Notes under the pieces: generated by a model
Databases searched by the model: none
Seen by the model: the letters and a program-made list of their open reading frames with translations, nothing else
Told to the model about the DNA's origin: nothing
Position numbers and translations under genes: made by a program
Shown here: one piece after another, positions 1 to 11,454 of the stretch
How positions within the stretch are numbered: the first letter of the stretch is position 1
Layout of the letters: each line of letters opens with the position of its first letter
From: Anastrepha obliqua
Taxonomy: Eukaryota > Arthropoda > Insecta > Diptera > Tephritidae
Direction: 5' to 3'
Assembly (NCBI RefSeq): GCF_027943255.1
Contig: NC_072892.1
Span: 164,116,792 to 164,180,791, forward strand
Length of the DNA stretch: 64,000 nt

Positions 1-209
1 TACCAGCTCGACTCCTACTGAATCTTCATGAAATGCTTGAGCTATTCTATGGACTAACATCGGAGCCATTACTCCTCGTGCTTAACCAGAAATATCTTCT
101 CAGCTCAATGGAAAGTGGCACAAATTGAAATGGTGCTCAAATACTTCCTTTAGCTGTTTACCAGTTCCGTCAAAAGTTTTTCAAAAAGTTCACCTTAAAC
201 GTTTAATGC

Positions 210-230
210 TTGTTGTTGTTGTTGTTGTTG
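210..230. repeat. (TTG)7 microsatellite
   Basis: Seven uninterrupted TTG units lie just beyond the 3' tail of the minus-strand LINE that follows. Simple-repeat tracts are common at LINE 3' ends, so it may be the decayed tail or target of that element. Confidence 0.85.
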
Positions 231-269
231 AGGTACGTAAGTAGGTGAAATGGTTAAAGTGTCGGTCTG

Positions 270-1705
270 GCACTCCTCAAGTAGCACTAAAGCGCCGTTT
301 TGATACCATTAAGAGACTCCCAATAGGCAGATATCGACAGCCAGCCATAGCTGTTGATAAAGGGTGGTTTAGTTTTAAGGCCCGTGTCGGTTTTGAATAA
401 AATACAATTTTTTTAAAAAATTATTGTCATATCTCTTTATTATGATAATATTGGTTTACCTCAATTACGTATAGAACAAAATATCAGCGAAATGGCCTCG
501 GCGGCACACCCCCATCCGATGGTCCAAATTATCGATGACGCTGAGGCATAATTGAGGTTCTATGCCGTTAGTGTGCCGAATAGTCTCATCCTTTATCTCT
601 TGAATTGTTGCTGGCTTATCGACGTACACCTTTTCTTTTAAATAACCCCAAAGAAAGAAGTCCAACGGTGTCGTTGACGTTTAGGTTCACATTCAACATC
701 GGCCCTTGAAATTTAACCTCCCTTTATAATGGAGAAGATTGTAGGATTTAGGTTGGCGCACTGACCCAGGCTATCGAAGAAAGGAACATCCAGTGACTTT
801 AGTCGTTTAGCTGCCAACAGTCTCCTTCTCTGAAAGGTCCCCACAGCTCCTGCAAAGGCGGTTAAATGGTAATCCTAGCATTCTCCCGTGTGTACCGATC
901 GTCCAGTGACCGGTAAACACAGCTAATAGTTTGAAAATTGAATGGCGAGGAGTCCAAAGAACTTTCTGAGTCCTTCGTATATTGTACTGGGGCCAAAGGG
1001 TTTTCGAAATAGCACATGAAGAAATGGAGCTCCATCTTTTCTGCGCTTTCAAGAGAAATAATTTGTGCAGTTCTCCTTTAATAACTGTCAGGAGGTGTCT
1101 GAGGCCAATTCAGTCTCTCATTTTCATTTCCCTCTATGTTCCTATGCCCTGGAATCCAGATTAGAAAAATGTTACCTTCACTCCCAAGAGATTTGATCTC
1201 CTCCTTACAGGAGCTTACTAGTTCCGATCTGCACAATGGCATCGTCAGAGCCTTGATCGCGGATTGATTATAGGAGAAAATGTGAATATCTCCTTCGCTC
1301 CCGCTAAGCATTTGGCATGCCTTTGGGAATGCAAGGACTTCTGCTTGAAAAACACTTCTGTCGAAAACTACGCAGTTTAAAGGAGATAGATAAATTGGCT
1401 GGCTTAGAGAAAACCCCTGCTCCGACTCCCGATTCCATCTTGGAATCGTCAGTGAAGACAGAGGTGCAATCTTGGGTGCAGATTTTCTTCTCGATTCAAT
1501 CTTGCCTATTTGGAAAGATTGCTCTAGCACGACCCTCAAACTCTAGTCTGCAGATAGTGAGATCTGTACGAAGTTCGGAGAAATACGGTGTTAACTGCCC
1601 GAAAATGCCACCATGTCCCTTGAGAGATTACCTCCAGAGGCCAATCACCTTTAATCTGATTGCACTTTGAGCTGCGATGCAAATAACGTAAAATTCGATG
1701 AGAGG
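270..1705 (-). pseudogene. RNase H LINE fragment A, copy 1
   Basis: This is the 3' half of a non-LTR retrotransposon read on the minus strand. An RNase HI-like domain runs from about 1440 down to 1080: the first acidic motif reads FTDDSKME, the glutamate motif QAEVLAF, the third motif has decayed to SYNQSAI, and the last reads PGHRNIEGNE. The C-terminal region follows at 1052-805 (ISKTLWPQYN, then FTGHWTIG and CRSCGD), with a frameshift near 830. Stops and frameshifts show it is dead. A 365-bp DNA transposon sits in its 3' end at 360-724. The best relative in the window is 29690-30920. The family has RNase H, as I-, LOA- and some R1-clade LINEs do; I cannot fix the clade. Confidence 0.8.
360..724 (-). 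mobile_element. 365-bp deletion derivative of a D,D41D transposon
   Basis: The terminal inverted repeats start AAGGGTGGTTTAG on the left and, read from the other strand, AAGGGAGGTTAAATTTCAAG on the right. The element is flanked by TA on both sides (358-359 and 725-726). Inside, only the last 66 codons of the transposase remain on the minus strand (from FFLWGYLKEKVYVDKP to a stop near 465), after which the sequence jumps straight to the far terminal repeat. It is therefore a MITE-like internal deletion of the same family as 3982-4915 and 49139-50368. It interrupts the 3' end of the LINE around it. Confidence 0.88.
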
Positions 1706-1785
1706 TGATTGCAAAACGAAGCGTCTAGCATTTTCCTGAATTTTGGCATGGAATAACTTGGTTAGCTCATATTACTCGTATGCCT

Positions 1786-1965
1786 AAAACCTAATGGGCG
1801 TATGGGACAAAGGCAGACCGAGGAACTGATGGATAGATGCAGTGAAAACGATGTCAAGAATTTGGAAATACGTAACTATGAAGCAAAAGCTCAAGATCGA
1901 TCGCTCTGATAGAGCATTGTGAAGGAAGCTTCGACGCAATCCGCGTTGTAATGTTGTGAAAGAAC
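1786..1965 (+). pseudogene. YGxETW-type LINE, 3' coding tail
   Basis: On the plus strand the frame after GRPRN reads NLEIRNYEAKAQDRSL and ends in KEASTQSAL. This is the usual C-terminus of insect endonuclease-reverse transcriptase LINEs, often annotated as craniofacial development protein 2-like. In-frame stops and a frameshift are present. The same tail occurs at 52560-52690 (IRNYEEKAQ). Only about 60 codons remain, and nothing upstream can be joined to it. Confidence 0.6.
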
Positions 1966-1989
1966 AAGAATACCATGAAAAAGTTAACG

Positions 1990-3490
1990 CAAAACTGGCA
2001 TTTCGTTAGTAAATTAATTAGACGATGCTTCCTCTAAATTCTTTCAGCTGATTCAATTCAAAAAATGTCATTACCAGAATGATATTGACGGTACTTCCCC
2101 GAGCTTTATTCCCAAATATACAACGTAGAAAGAGTAAAAGAGAAAAATAAAACAAAAAATGTTGCAAGTATCGAGATAAAAATGTTCTAATTTCGCAAGT
2201 ACTGAATACGCAAAAAAAAAAAATTTGTGTCACAAGAATCGAAGTGTGCATGAATCGAGTTGCTACTGTATACATGAAAAAAAATCCTACAAATGCTGGG
2301 TACAGGACACAGTAATTTTACTGATATCACAAATTTTGTTTAATATATATACAAATACATATCAACGCACAAAACCTCACTCAGCAATTCTCAATTAAAT
2401 GGCGCTGCCCAGGACGAAGTAGAGAATTAAATCGAGATATTTGTGCAGTGATTGCGGTTATCGAGCAATTTAATTCTTTGGTTTCCACAATTTTGCGCAC
2501 ATTTTTTTTTTTTTAGTTTGTTTCGCGCTTTTATTTCTCTCCAAAGTGCCATCTCATGCGGAGCTGAATAATTAAAATGCGAAACACATTTCTTTCAAAA
2601 GCCAAATAGCAAAACAAACGAAAAAATACAAACCAAACAAGGCAAAAAATTCCCAAATTCAAGCAATCGAACGAATACGAAAAACAAAAAAAAAAAACAA
2701 ATAATAAAAAAAAACATCTACACAAAATTGTCCCAATCCAGTCAACGGCTGAGCTGGAGTAACTTTCACAATTGCCTGGTCTTATCGGCATTCAACGGCA
2801 CAATCGAGACTTCGCAATGTCGCTACACCGTGGAAATAAGTTTAAATTGATAATTATCTATGCGGTTGGCAGGTGTCTGACTGTTGCGTTCAGCGACGCA
2901 AAAAGTGTTGCAGACAGCCGGGACGCAGACACTTCAAGCACCTTTCTGCAGGCGGCGATGGCAGTGGCCTTGTCACTGATACCATCTAAGAAAAATTTAT
3001 ACCCCGATTTACCTAGGCACACACACATGTGTACAATTCTACGTATTCACTTTCACATGCACATACACACACACATACATTTAACATTTGAAAAGTTGCT
3101 TTCAGCCAGCTTTTTGGGACAATCGAGAGCCACAACATTTCATTTAGTGCCGCCAGTCAGTGCCATTCGACCATGAACTTGGCCAAGTGCAGCATTAATA
3201 AGGGCACTTGTGTACATACTTTTTGGACATACTTGACTGCACGTTTTTCTACAAATTTCTTTTCGCCTGTATTTATTTGTCGCAAAAGTATTTATTTGTT
3301 GTAATGATGTATGTATACACACAATTTTGTTTTAACGACTCTATTGTAAACAATCCCTTCGGCTGAGTTTCTCTATTGATTGCGAGTATTCGTCCCATCC
3401 CCTTAGGCACCAACTGTTATGAGTGATGTTTTGTCATTAAATTTGAAAGCGCTCCTTACTGAAGTTTGATTAATGCAAGAGGATTAATGT
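1990..3490. other. no gene seen; AT-rich DNA
   Basis: I find no protein family, RNA gene or paired termini here. Homopolymer A/T runs (2213-2222, 2500-2515, 2680-2720) and short CA-rich stretches (3018-3080) dominate. The open frames are short and of low complexity. Confidence 0.6.
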
Positions 3491-3492
3491 AA

Positions 3493-5960
3493 GCAGGCAC
3501 TACGCAAGGCGGTGCTCTCTCGCCACTACTCTGCATTGCCGTACTTAACTACTTGCGGGAGGAGCTGGAAAGGAGGGGCTGCAAGGTGATTGTCTACGCG
3601 GATGACGTGGCACTTATTGTCAGAGGGAAGTTTCTAGATACTCTGATGGAATTGATTCAGGCTTATCTGAATCTAGTTGTGAAATGGAACGCAAATTGGG
3701 CCCTTTCGATAAATTCTCTGAAGACGGAGCTCGTCTTATTTACGAGGAAAAATAAAATACCTAGAGTGTTTTTCCCCTCAATGGCGGGCGCTCCGTTGAT
3801 GCTCTCTGACAAGGCGAAGTACCTGGGACTTATCTTTGACAGAGGTCTAACGTGGAAGCCAAATATTGAGAAGAGAATTAAGAAGGCAACAGTCGCCTTG
3901 TATGGATGTCGGGGCGCTATCGACAAAAGATGGGGCCTCTCGCTTAAAGTCAGTAAAGTTTTGCGTTATAACACGATTATAAAGGATGGTTAAGTTTTAA
4001 GGGCCGGTGTTGATTTTAAATAAAATACAATATTTTTAAAAAATTATTGTCATTTCTCTTTATTATGATAATATTGGTATAGCTCAATTACGTATGAAAC
4101 AAAATATTGGCCAAATGGCCGCCGCGGCTTCGGCGGCACACCTCCATCCGATGGTCCAAATTTTCCATGACGTTGAGGCATAATTAAGGTTCCGTTAATT
4201 TGCCGAATTATCTCATCTTTTAGCTCTTGAATTATTGCTGGCTTATTGACGTCCACCTTTTCTTTCAAAAAACCCCAAAGAGAGAGGTCCAATGGTGTCA
4301 AATCACATGACCACGATCAATTGACATCGCCGCGGCGTAAGATTATTCGACCATCAAATTTTTCGCGTAAAAGAGCCATTGTTTCGTTAGCTGTGTGACA
4401 AGTGGCACCGTCCTGTTGAAACCACATATCGTCCACATCCATATCTTCCAATTCGGGCCATAAAAAGTTCGTTATCATCTCACGAAAGCGAACACTATTC
4501 AGAGTAACTGCCTGAACGACCTCATTTTGGAAAAAATACGGTCCATTGATGTCGCCGGCCCATAAACCGCACCAAACAGTCACTTTTGTGGGTGCATTGG
4601 TTTTTCGGCAATCACTCTTGGATTATCATTCGCCTAAATGTGGAAATTCTGCTTATTTACGAATCCACTGATGTGAAAATGTTCCTCATCACTGAAGATG
4701 ATTTTCTTCACGAAGTGTGCGATATGCATTTTGATTTGAACGCCTGTTTTCATAATAAGCCTGAATAACTTTAACGCGTTGCTCGATTGTGTATCTTTCC
4801 ATCATTCAAATGAAATTAGTCTGAAATTGAAAAATGTTAAATGAAATGCAGAAAACAACTTAACGTTTAGGTGTGGTTTACATTCAACATCGGCCCTTAA
4901 AATTTAACCACCCTTTAAAACCAATCTTGCTGAACGGAGTCCTTGTCGGGTGGAACTCGCTAAAAAGGATAACATCAGTTAAGAACCTGGAGAGACCACA
5001 AAGATCTGCTCTCATTGGAATCAGTAGGGCGCTCCGTACCACTTGTACTCTAGCGCTTATCCCTTAATGCTGAATGTGGCACTCGTGGACATTGTAGGAA
5101 AAACTACTGCTGCATGCACGGCAATCAGACTAAGAGGCTCGGGTCATAAGCTAGACTTGAGCTACGCACACTCTAGCATTCTTAAAAATTTTGAGTTCAT
5201 CACTCATGGTGCTGGATCATTGTATATCCACGCTAGGTCCGAGTGGACTTTTTTCCACTCATATTCCCTCAAGGGATGAGTGGGTGGGCGTAACATTTGG
5301 CAGCAAGGCATGGTAAGCATGTTCGCGGATGGCTCGAAGTTGGATGGAAGGGTTCTGTAAGGAGCTCCTCATTAACCTCAAACACAGGGTTCCGGACCAC
5401 TGTAGTGTTTTCCAAGTGGAGGTAGCCGCAATTAAGGAAGCCGTGGATTGGTTGCTTACTTTGGTAATTACCGTTAAGGAAGTAAATATTTACTCAGATA
5501 GCCAAGTGGCAATTAGGTCCTTGTCTGGCATCCGAATAGTTCGATATCGGGCTCATTTGGGTTCCCGGTCACAGCAGCATAGAGGGAAACTGCTGGGCTG
5601 ATGGATTGGTTAGACAGGGAACTTTGGTTGTGGGTTCGTCACGAAATGAGAGGATTGGGGTTCTCTTATACTCCTGCAAAGTTGGACCTCGGGTCAACTC
5701 AGCGAGCGTTGGGCGAGTGCGCAAAGCTGCAAGGTCGTGCTCTCGTTTGGCAGAGATTTCGATATCTGGGCTCTCATTTTTTTCGCTACGCCTGCGGATA
5801 GAGCGGGTTTAAATATCACACATCTGGTGAAGGTCATCAGCAGGTTTTCGGGCTAATTACGAACGTAAATCAGTCACCGTCGGCGTCGACGGACGAATTT
5901 TGAATACGTGTCCAAGTGGGACCCAAGCTAGTGCAGCTGTTTAACCTAACTTAAGTAGAT
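3493..5960 (+). pseudogene. RNase H LINE B, copy 1 (RT to RNase H), split by a transposon
   Basis: A truncated non-LTR retrotransposon. The reverse transcriptase begins in frame at 3493 (TQGGALSPLLC, then the catalytic VYADDVALIV near 3595) and runs to VLRYNTII at 3981. There a transposon (3982-4915) interrupts it. At 4918 the same frame resumes as KPILLNGVLVGWN and stops at 5066. A frameshift carries the protein on through DIVGKTTAACTAIRL. An RNase H domain follows at 5329-5595 (FQVEVAAIKEA, NIYSDSQVAIRSL, then a decayed HLGSRS in place of PGH). A basic tail GTLVVGSSRNERIG lies near 5612. The 3' untranslated part is thought to end near 5960. The second copy is at 10080-12255. Confidence 0.85.
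3982..4915 (-). mobile_element. D,D41D Tc1/mariner-superfamily transposon, internally deleted
   Basis: The inverted repeats (AAGGATGGTTAAG on the left, AAGGGTGGTTAAATTTTAAG read from the right) and a TA target duplication (3980-3981, 4916-4917) define it exactly. The minus-strand transposase starts near 4800. It has lost the middle of its DNA-binding region: the N-terminal part joins directly to the first catalytic segment. It then continues through VTVWCGLWAG, FQQDGATCHTA and CDLTPLDLSLWG to about 4100, with stops and a small deletion. A better copy is at 49139-50368. Removing the element plus one TA restores the surrounding LINE frame. Confidence 0.92.
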
Positions 5961-6811
5961 TAATTGGATTGCAATAGTATAACAAGTTTATCATACTTAT
6001 TTTAAGTAACACTGCTATAGCACTAGATCATCAGAGGCGGGGGGTAGGTGCTTCACTGAGTGTGACTTCGCAGAAAGATGGAAGTGTTACCACAAGAACG
6101 AAATAAAAAACTAGAGTAATTCAATTCGGGAGTGCGTAGGCTCCAATTTCTGAGATGCACAATTACATTTTTGCAATCTTTTCTTTGTTTCTTCTCTTTG
6201 CCAAATATCTACCGGGATTAGTCTTCCAATGAAGAATAAAGCTGTAGATAGCGGTAGACGGGATTTGATTTCTTGCAGAGAGGACCGAGCTGAGTTGGAT
6301 TTTTTGCTAGGGCTAGGGCCACCGTTGTTTGACATTGTTCTGGACAGACAGGACTGTGAAGAAGAATAATTAATCGTCACAGCATGTGCGTTTTGAAGTT
6401 TAAACGACTTTCGATCATCACCCTTAGGTATTGAAAGCGGATTTTTAATGGATATTTACAGTCCCAACATTTACCTTAAGAATTTCTAATCTCTGCTTCC
6501 TGCTGGTTAGGACAACATCAGATTTGTGCTCAGCTAATGCCAGGTTCATGGACGCCAGCCAAGTCTTCAATCTGCTTAATGACTCGGTGGCGATTTTCTC
6601 AATTCTTTGTATTTATTTTGCCACCATTACCACCGCGATATCATCCATCATCGTTCTAGGAACCACATCTTAGAACACCGTCGACCATAGTAGTGGGCCT
6701 AAAACTGATCCTTGGGAGACTCTTGTTGTTACGTTGTACTCCTCAATGCCTTTGTCCCTTCCAAACCTCATTTGACATTCCATAAAAAAGGTTGTAATTA
6801 TTCTGATAATA

Positions 6812-8098
6812 TTGGTTGGGGAAAAAGAAATGTCGTATTTGTGAACGAAAATTTGACGCTTTATTTAACGTAATTAGAATTATCCGATTCAAGTCAAATA
6901 TGCCCCGTTTTGTTCGCAAACTCGTTGTCATTTAGAGGGCAACTTCAGTGCCCCCCTTTATAAAACCCCCCTCCTTATTAGCAAAAACCTCAGACAACCA
7001 GTTTTCGCAAGCCTCTTTTGAGGCCAACTTGGTATCACCAATGGCTTTTTGCATGGACCGGAAGAGATGATAGTCACTTGGTGCCTGGTCCGCACTATAT
7101 GGTGGGTGCGATAGGACATCCCATCCGAGCTCCCGTAGCTTCTGGCGGGTCGTCAAAGATGTGTGAGGACGAGCGTTGTCCTGGTGGAACACAACACCAT
7201 TCCTATTGACCAATTCTAAGCCGCTTCTAGCCAATCGCCTGCTTCAAACGGTCAAGTTGCTCACAGTAGAGAATTGAATTAAGGGTCTGGCCATAGTTGA
7301 GCAGCTCATAGTGGATAACTCCCTTCCAAGCCCACCAAACACACAGCAAAACCTTCCTGGCGGTCAATCCGGGCTTGGCGATGGTTTGGACCGGCTCGTC
7401 GCTTCTCGACCACGATCTTTTTCGTTTGGCGTTGTCGTACGTGATCCACTTTTCATCGCCAGTCACCATCCGCTTCAAAAATGGGTCAAGTTCGTTCCAA
7501 TTTAGCAGAGAACCGCAAGCGTTGATTAAGTCCAAGAGATTTTTTTGCGTCAACACGTGTGGCATCCAAACATCCAGCTTTTTTTTGGAATCCAATCTTC
7601 TGCAAATGGTTCCAAACGGTTTTATGGTCTACACCTAGTTCCTGACTAATCGAGCGAATGCTCACATGCCGGTCTCTTTGGATAATTTCAACGATTTTAT
7701 CAGTCTCTACGACGATTGGCCTACCAGTACGGGATGCATCTTCGACATCTACTACACCAGAACGACACCGATCGAACCAACGCTGTGCTGTGCGAATCGT
7801 TACAGTATCAGGCTCTTAAACTTCACAAATTTTTGTCGACGCCTTCGTTGCATTTTTACCTCTAAGGTAGTAAAAATGTAAAATATGACGAATTTCTTGC
7901 TTGGTGGACTCCACCTTTGACGCGCTTTTACTTAAAACTGAAATGTACGATCACAACACTGTCAAAGATACACTTATAGTACAGATTGTCGTCTTCAAAT
8001 CGCCGTTTAGTGTGACCCGATGCAATAAGTACAACGCAAGATATGTTTAAATGTCGCGCTCAATTGACAAAATACGACATTTCTTTTTCCCCAACCAA
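6812..8098 (-). mobile_element. near-complete mariner, 1287 bp
   Basis: This is the best-preserved DNA transposon in the window. The termini match for 29 bp (beginning TTGGTTGGGGAAAAAGAAAT), with TA duplications at 6810-6811 and 8099-8100. Length and layout fit a full mariner. The related LINE at about 24910-24930 reads through the same site without an insertion (ATAATATAGCTA against ATAATA-TAACTA), so the empty site is visible. The near-perfect termini suggest a younger insertion than its neighbours. Confidence 0.95.
6889..7914 (-). pseudogene. mariner transposase, disabled
   Basis: The frame spans 342 codons on the minus strand, the usual mariner length. It starts at a GTG where ATG is expected (7912-7914) and ends at TGA (6889-6891). 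The N-terminal helix-turn-helix region reads FYYLRGKNATKAS, and the second helix region ISQELGVDHKTVWNHLQKIG. The catalytic residues are in VTGDEKWITYDN, FHQDNARPHTS and APSDYHLF; I count 34 residues between the second and third, giving D,D34D. It is broken by a TAA after KICEV, a one-base gain in an eight-base A run near 7585, a frameshift near 7228, a shift near 6930, and a Trp-to-stop change before QRVCEQNGAYLT. No active protein is possible. Confidence 0.93.
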
Positions 8099-8169
8099 TA
8101 TAACTAAGCGCCCCCACTTCCATGAAAGCTATTCTAACTTCCAGTTAGTTGTTTTAAAATCATTTTTAC

Positions 8170-9100
8170 CATCCAGAGCTAACACAGCGCAATATTCTGT
8201 TGTTACATAAGTCTGCCACGCATTGGATAGCATCCCCTGTTGAGCAGGTTGGAGTACTGCAGGACCAGCGGAGACTTTGAAAAAAGTTATATTCATAATT
8301 GACATGCACTTTACTCCTTTTAGTTGCAACACGAGAGAAAAAGAATCCGATGCAGTTTTTACGTATTTATACTCTCTAATCCTCTAAAAAGTCCTTTACC
8401 CATTTCTAGGCACATAGTGGCTCTTTGGCAGCCAATTGAAACGAGTTTGAGTATTTTATTTATCAACGCAAAAAAAATAAGGTATTAAAAAATTTCAAGT
8501 ATACTAAAATACTCGATTGTTAGAAGCATACCTTCGCACACATTCCCGCGTGAATTAACATAATTTGTTCCTCACTTTCAACGAAATTATTTTCAGTCGT
8601 TGTTGCTGCATATGAATTCATAGCTTTGGCAGTGATTACCACGCTGCGCTGATTTAAGTGGTAAATTAAAGTATTCCCGGGTGTTTAATAGATAATTTTA
8701 ATTTGGCTGCAATGGATTTTATTGTTTTATTTTGGCTTAATTGTTTTGTGTGCGCTCTTCTGTTTCAATTTTTCATTAGGATTTTCGCCATTTTTATTAT
8801 CTCTCTTTTATTTCCTCCACTTTAATGAACGCTGAGCGCAATTTTCATGCTTGTGTGTATTAAAACAACAATGGTTTTATATTTTATTCACTGCTTATAT
8901 CCATTACATTTTGTTATTTTTGTATCTACATACACATACATTCATGTCTACTATCTATATTTTTCTACATCCGAAGGGTGAATCTGAGCGGCAAGTGATT
9001 TTCATGCAAAGCTTCTTCATGCGTTTATGTTGGAGCTGCGATAACAGGGTAGATCTCAGTAGGATGGAAGTACTGTTATTTGGTTGAAAATATACAGGTT
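8170..9100. other. no gene seen
   Basis: Mostly AT-rich sequence with short chance frames. A 67-codon minus frame at 8129-8332 has no recognisable domain. No terminal repeats were found. Confidence 0.55.
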
Positions 9101-9101
9101 A

Positions 9102-9921
9102 TATACCTATGAAATGAGACTTTCAGCTACTAGGCCATAGATGTCGCTAGGAGTATTTTTGTCTTGTTTTTTTCGTCTGTCATCTGTCAACAATATTCAG
9201 TTCATTGTTTGTTACGTTTCATACAGCAATGCCTTTTTGTCGCTCTTAAAATGTCGAATTTCGTGTCTTCAAACTACGATTTGCGGACATCGCTTCTCAA
9301 GCTCATAAAATGCTTATAGAAGCTCATGGTGGTTTGAAAAGTTCCGAAATGGTGAGTTTAGCGTGGAGAACGAGGACCGTGGCCGGCCACCGAAAAAGTT
9401 TGAGGACGTCGAATTGCAAGCATTGTTGGATGAAGATGATGGTCAATCGCAAGAAATGATGGCAGAGCAGTTGGGAGTGACCAAAAAAACCGTTTACAAA
9501 CGTTTGAAAGACATGGGCATGATTCTAAAGGTCGGAAGATGGGTGCCGCATGAACTGACAATGTGACAATGCAGCGCCACATCGAACAAGAGCAACCCGG
9601 GAATTGGTGGAAACGTACGATTGGGAACCGCTGGTGCATGCGGCTTACTTACCAGACTAGGCGCATTCCGATTATCATTTGTTTGCATCGATGGATCAGG
9701 CACTTTCCGAGCAGCGCTTCAATTCTCACGAAGAAGCCAATAAATGGCTCGATGATTGATTTGAGGCCAAAGAGGCCAAGTTTTTTGGCGCGGCATCCAC
9801 AAATTGCATAAGAGATGGGAAAAATGTATCGCTAGCGATGGCTATTATTTTGAAGATTAAGTTTGTAACCAGTTTTTGTTAATAAACGTTTGAAATTGAA
9901 AAAAAAGTATTATAGGTATTA
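9102..9921 (+). mobile_element. mariner (second subfamily), internally deleted
   Basis: The transposase frame begins at ATG 9251 (MSNFVSSNYDLR) and ends at TAA 9858-9860 after IASDGYYFED. Preserved pieces are AHKMLIEAHG, FEKFRNGEFSVENEDRG, GRPPKKFEDVELQALLDEDD and GRWVPHELT. A large deletion then joins this directly to DNAAPH, the second catalytic region, and on to SDYHLFASMDQALSEQRF, so the first catalytic aspartate is gone. A one-base loss lies in a T run near 9785. The ends carry ATACCTAT inverted repeats, but the flanking TA duplication is not clean, so the ends are approximate. Confidence 0.85.
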
Positions 9922-9924
9922 ATG

Positions 9925-10080
9925 AAGAAAGGCAGAAACTCGGCGAACTTCGTAACTTCCACGAAACTATATTAGTTTCCATAAATTTTTTAGAATTTTA
10001 TGCGAACGAATATTAAGATAAAAGCACGACTCATTATGGAAAGAAAGAATAACAGTATTCAAAAAAAAAAAAAGGCGAAA
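9925..10080. other. short spacer, nothing seen
   Basis: AT-rich sequence with an A tract at 10061-10072, between the mariner and the 3' end of the next LINE. Confidence 0.5.
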
Positions 10081-11450
10081 AAGGAATTCTCATATGGGCT
10101 TAGTGTGTGAATTAGGAACGATGACTGTGTTGCGGTTGCCTCAACCGCTTTATGCTGCTGATGAGGTTCATCAGAGTTCTATGTAAATGCTTGCTATATC
10201 AGCAAGCGAGCAAGGAACTAGGAGCCAAGATGCCTAAATCTTAGTCACGCGAGAGCGGAGCAGCTAAGAAAAAGGGACTGAGATGATTCCACCTCTATAC
10301 AGCTGACGCACAAAAGGCTTGAGGCAATTTCAAGTCTCACAGCATACGCACCTCGCGTATAAAGTACATCCACGAAGTCCAAGAGCCGAGATTTTGTCAA
10401 CTTCAGATTATCGCTTGAGCGCCTCCGATCTACATGTGGCCAGAACGATTTCGCGACCGTACAAGTTTGTGTACTTGTCCAGTGTTCGCTGAGTTGGCGC
10501 GGCATCCCGGGGATTCCGATCCTCTCTTTTCGCGTGAAAACTACCTCCTTTCTCTGGCTAGCTTGTCCGTGGCTATAACCCAGATTAATCTTAAGTCAAA
10601 GAATTCGTGAAGTGAAGCCAAGCATTCCCTGACCAGTTTTGAATGCACTATCATTGCTCGAGGGCTCTAATTGCCGCTTGGCTGTCGGAGTAAATACTTA
10701 CTTTCTTGGCTGTTAGTACGTATGTGAGTAGCAAATCAGCTGCTTTTTTGGTTGCGGCCACCTTGGCTTGGAACACACTGCAGTGGGTGAGTATGATGCG
10801 GAGCTCCAAAATACTCTTCCGCCAACCTTTCCTTGCAACAACCTCTCCTTCCAACTTCGATCCATCCGTGAACAAGTTCACCAGGCCCTGTCTCCAAGTG
10901 TAGTCCCCGTCCACTCTTCCCTTGATGCAATGTGAGTGGGTAATGTTTCGTTTGGACTAAGCGAGGGTGCACATTGATCTGTCCAAAGTTTCGTAGGATA
11001 CTTGAGTGTCCATAAGTGAAGTTGAGCATATAGCCCGTACGCCTCAGACTGAATGCGGTGCGTGCAGCGGCAATTCTGCCTGCGTTGTCTACAAGTAAAT
11101 GATGAGTAGCTCGAAACGCCCCACTCTCCCCAGTGACATTCACCGATGTCGTCCTCTTTAGTGAGTTCGACCAGACTATGACTCCATATAACAAAATTAG
11201 GTTTATAATGGTATTATATAGCCAAAAAAAAAACACTCTAGGCGAAAGGCCCCATCTTTTACCAGTAGCGCCCTTGCACCCATATAAGGCGATTGTTGGC
11301 TTCCTTACATTCTCCTCAATGTTGGGCTTCCATGTAAGCTTACTGTCAAGGATAATGCCTAGGTACTTCACCTTTTCAGAAAGCACCAACGGCGCACACT
11401 GGGGATTTAGCGGAAAAAAGTCAAATTTGCAACATACCACCTACGCAATG
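10080..11450 (-). pseudogene. RNase H LINE B, copy 2
   Basis: Same family as 3493-5960, on the minus strand. The post-palm region reads KVKYLGIILDSKLTWKPNIE near 11360 and ALYGCKGATGKRWGLSP near 11270, followed by LILLYGVIVWSNSLKRTTSV. RNase H follows at about 10910-10650 (LFTDGSKLEG, FQAKVAATKKA where E has become K, SIYSDSQAAIRALEQ). The C-terminal cysteine-containing part lies at 10505-10245 (FWPHVDRRRS, LLCVSCIEVE). It is truncated or interrupted at 11450; its palm motif lies further along at 12140-12255. Confidence 0.82.
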
Positions 11451-11454
11451 TTTA

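Larger units (their letters stand above)
6110..8170 (-). pseudogene. R1-like LINE reverse transcriptase, copy 1, split by mariner
   Basis: On the minus strand from about 8170 the LINE runs into the mariner at 8098, resumes at 6811, and reads through a decayed palm motif (MDDIAVVMVAK near 6640, in place of YADD). It continues as a conserved stretch with SRLKTWLASMNLALAEHKS and ILKVNVGTVNIH down to 6430. A further decayed segment ending SRTMSNNGG lies at 6380-6110. The same order occurs at 23770-24930. Stops and frameshifts are frequent. R1 elements normally sit in 28S rDNA; no rDNA flank is visible here. Confidence 0.72.

Noticed and set aside
1317..1670. 117-codon plus-strand frame
   Set aside because: Antisense shadow of the minus-strand LINE A copy, whose RNase H motifs are recognisable.
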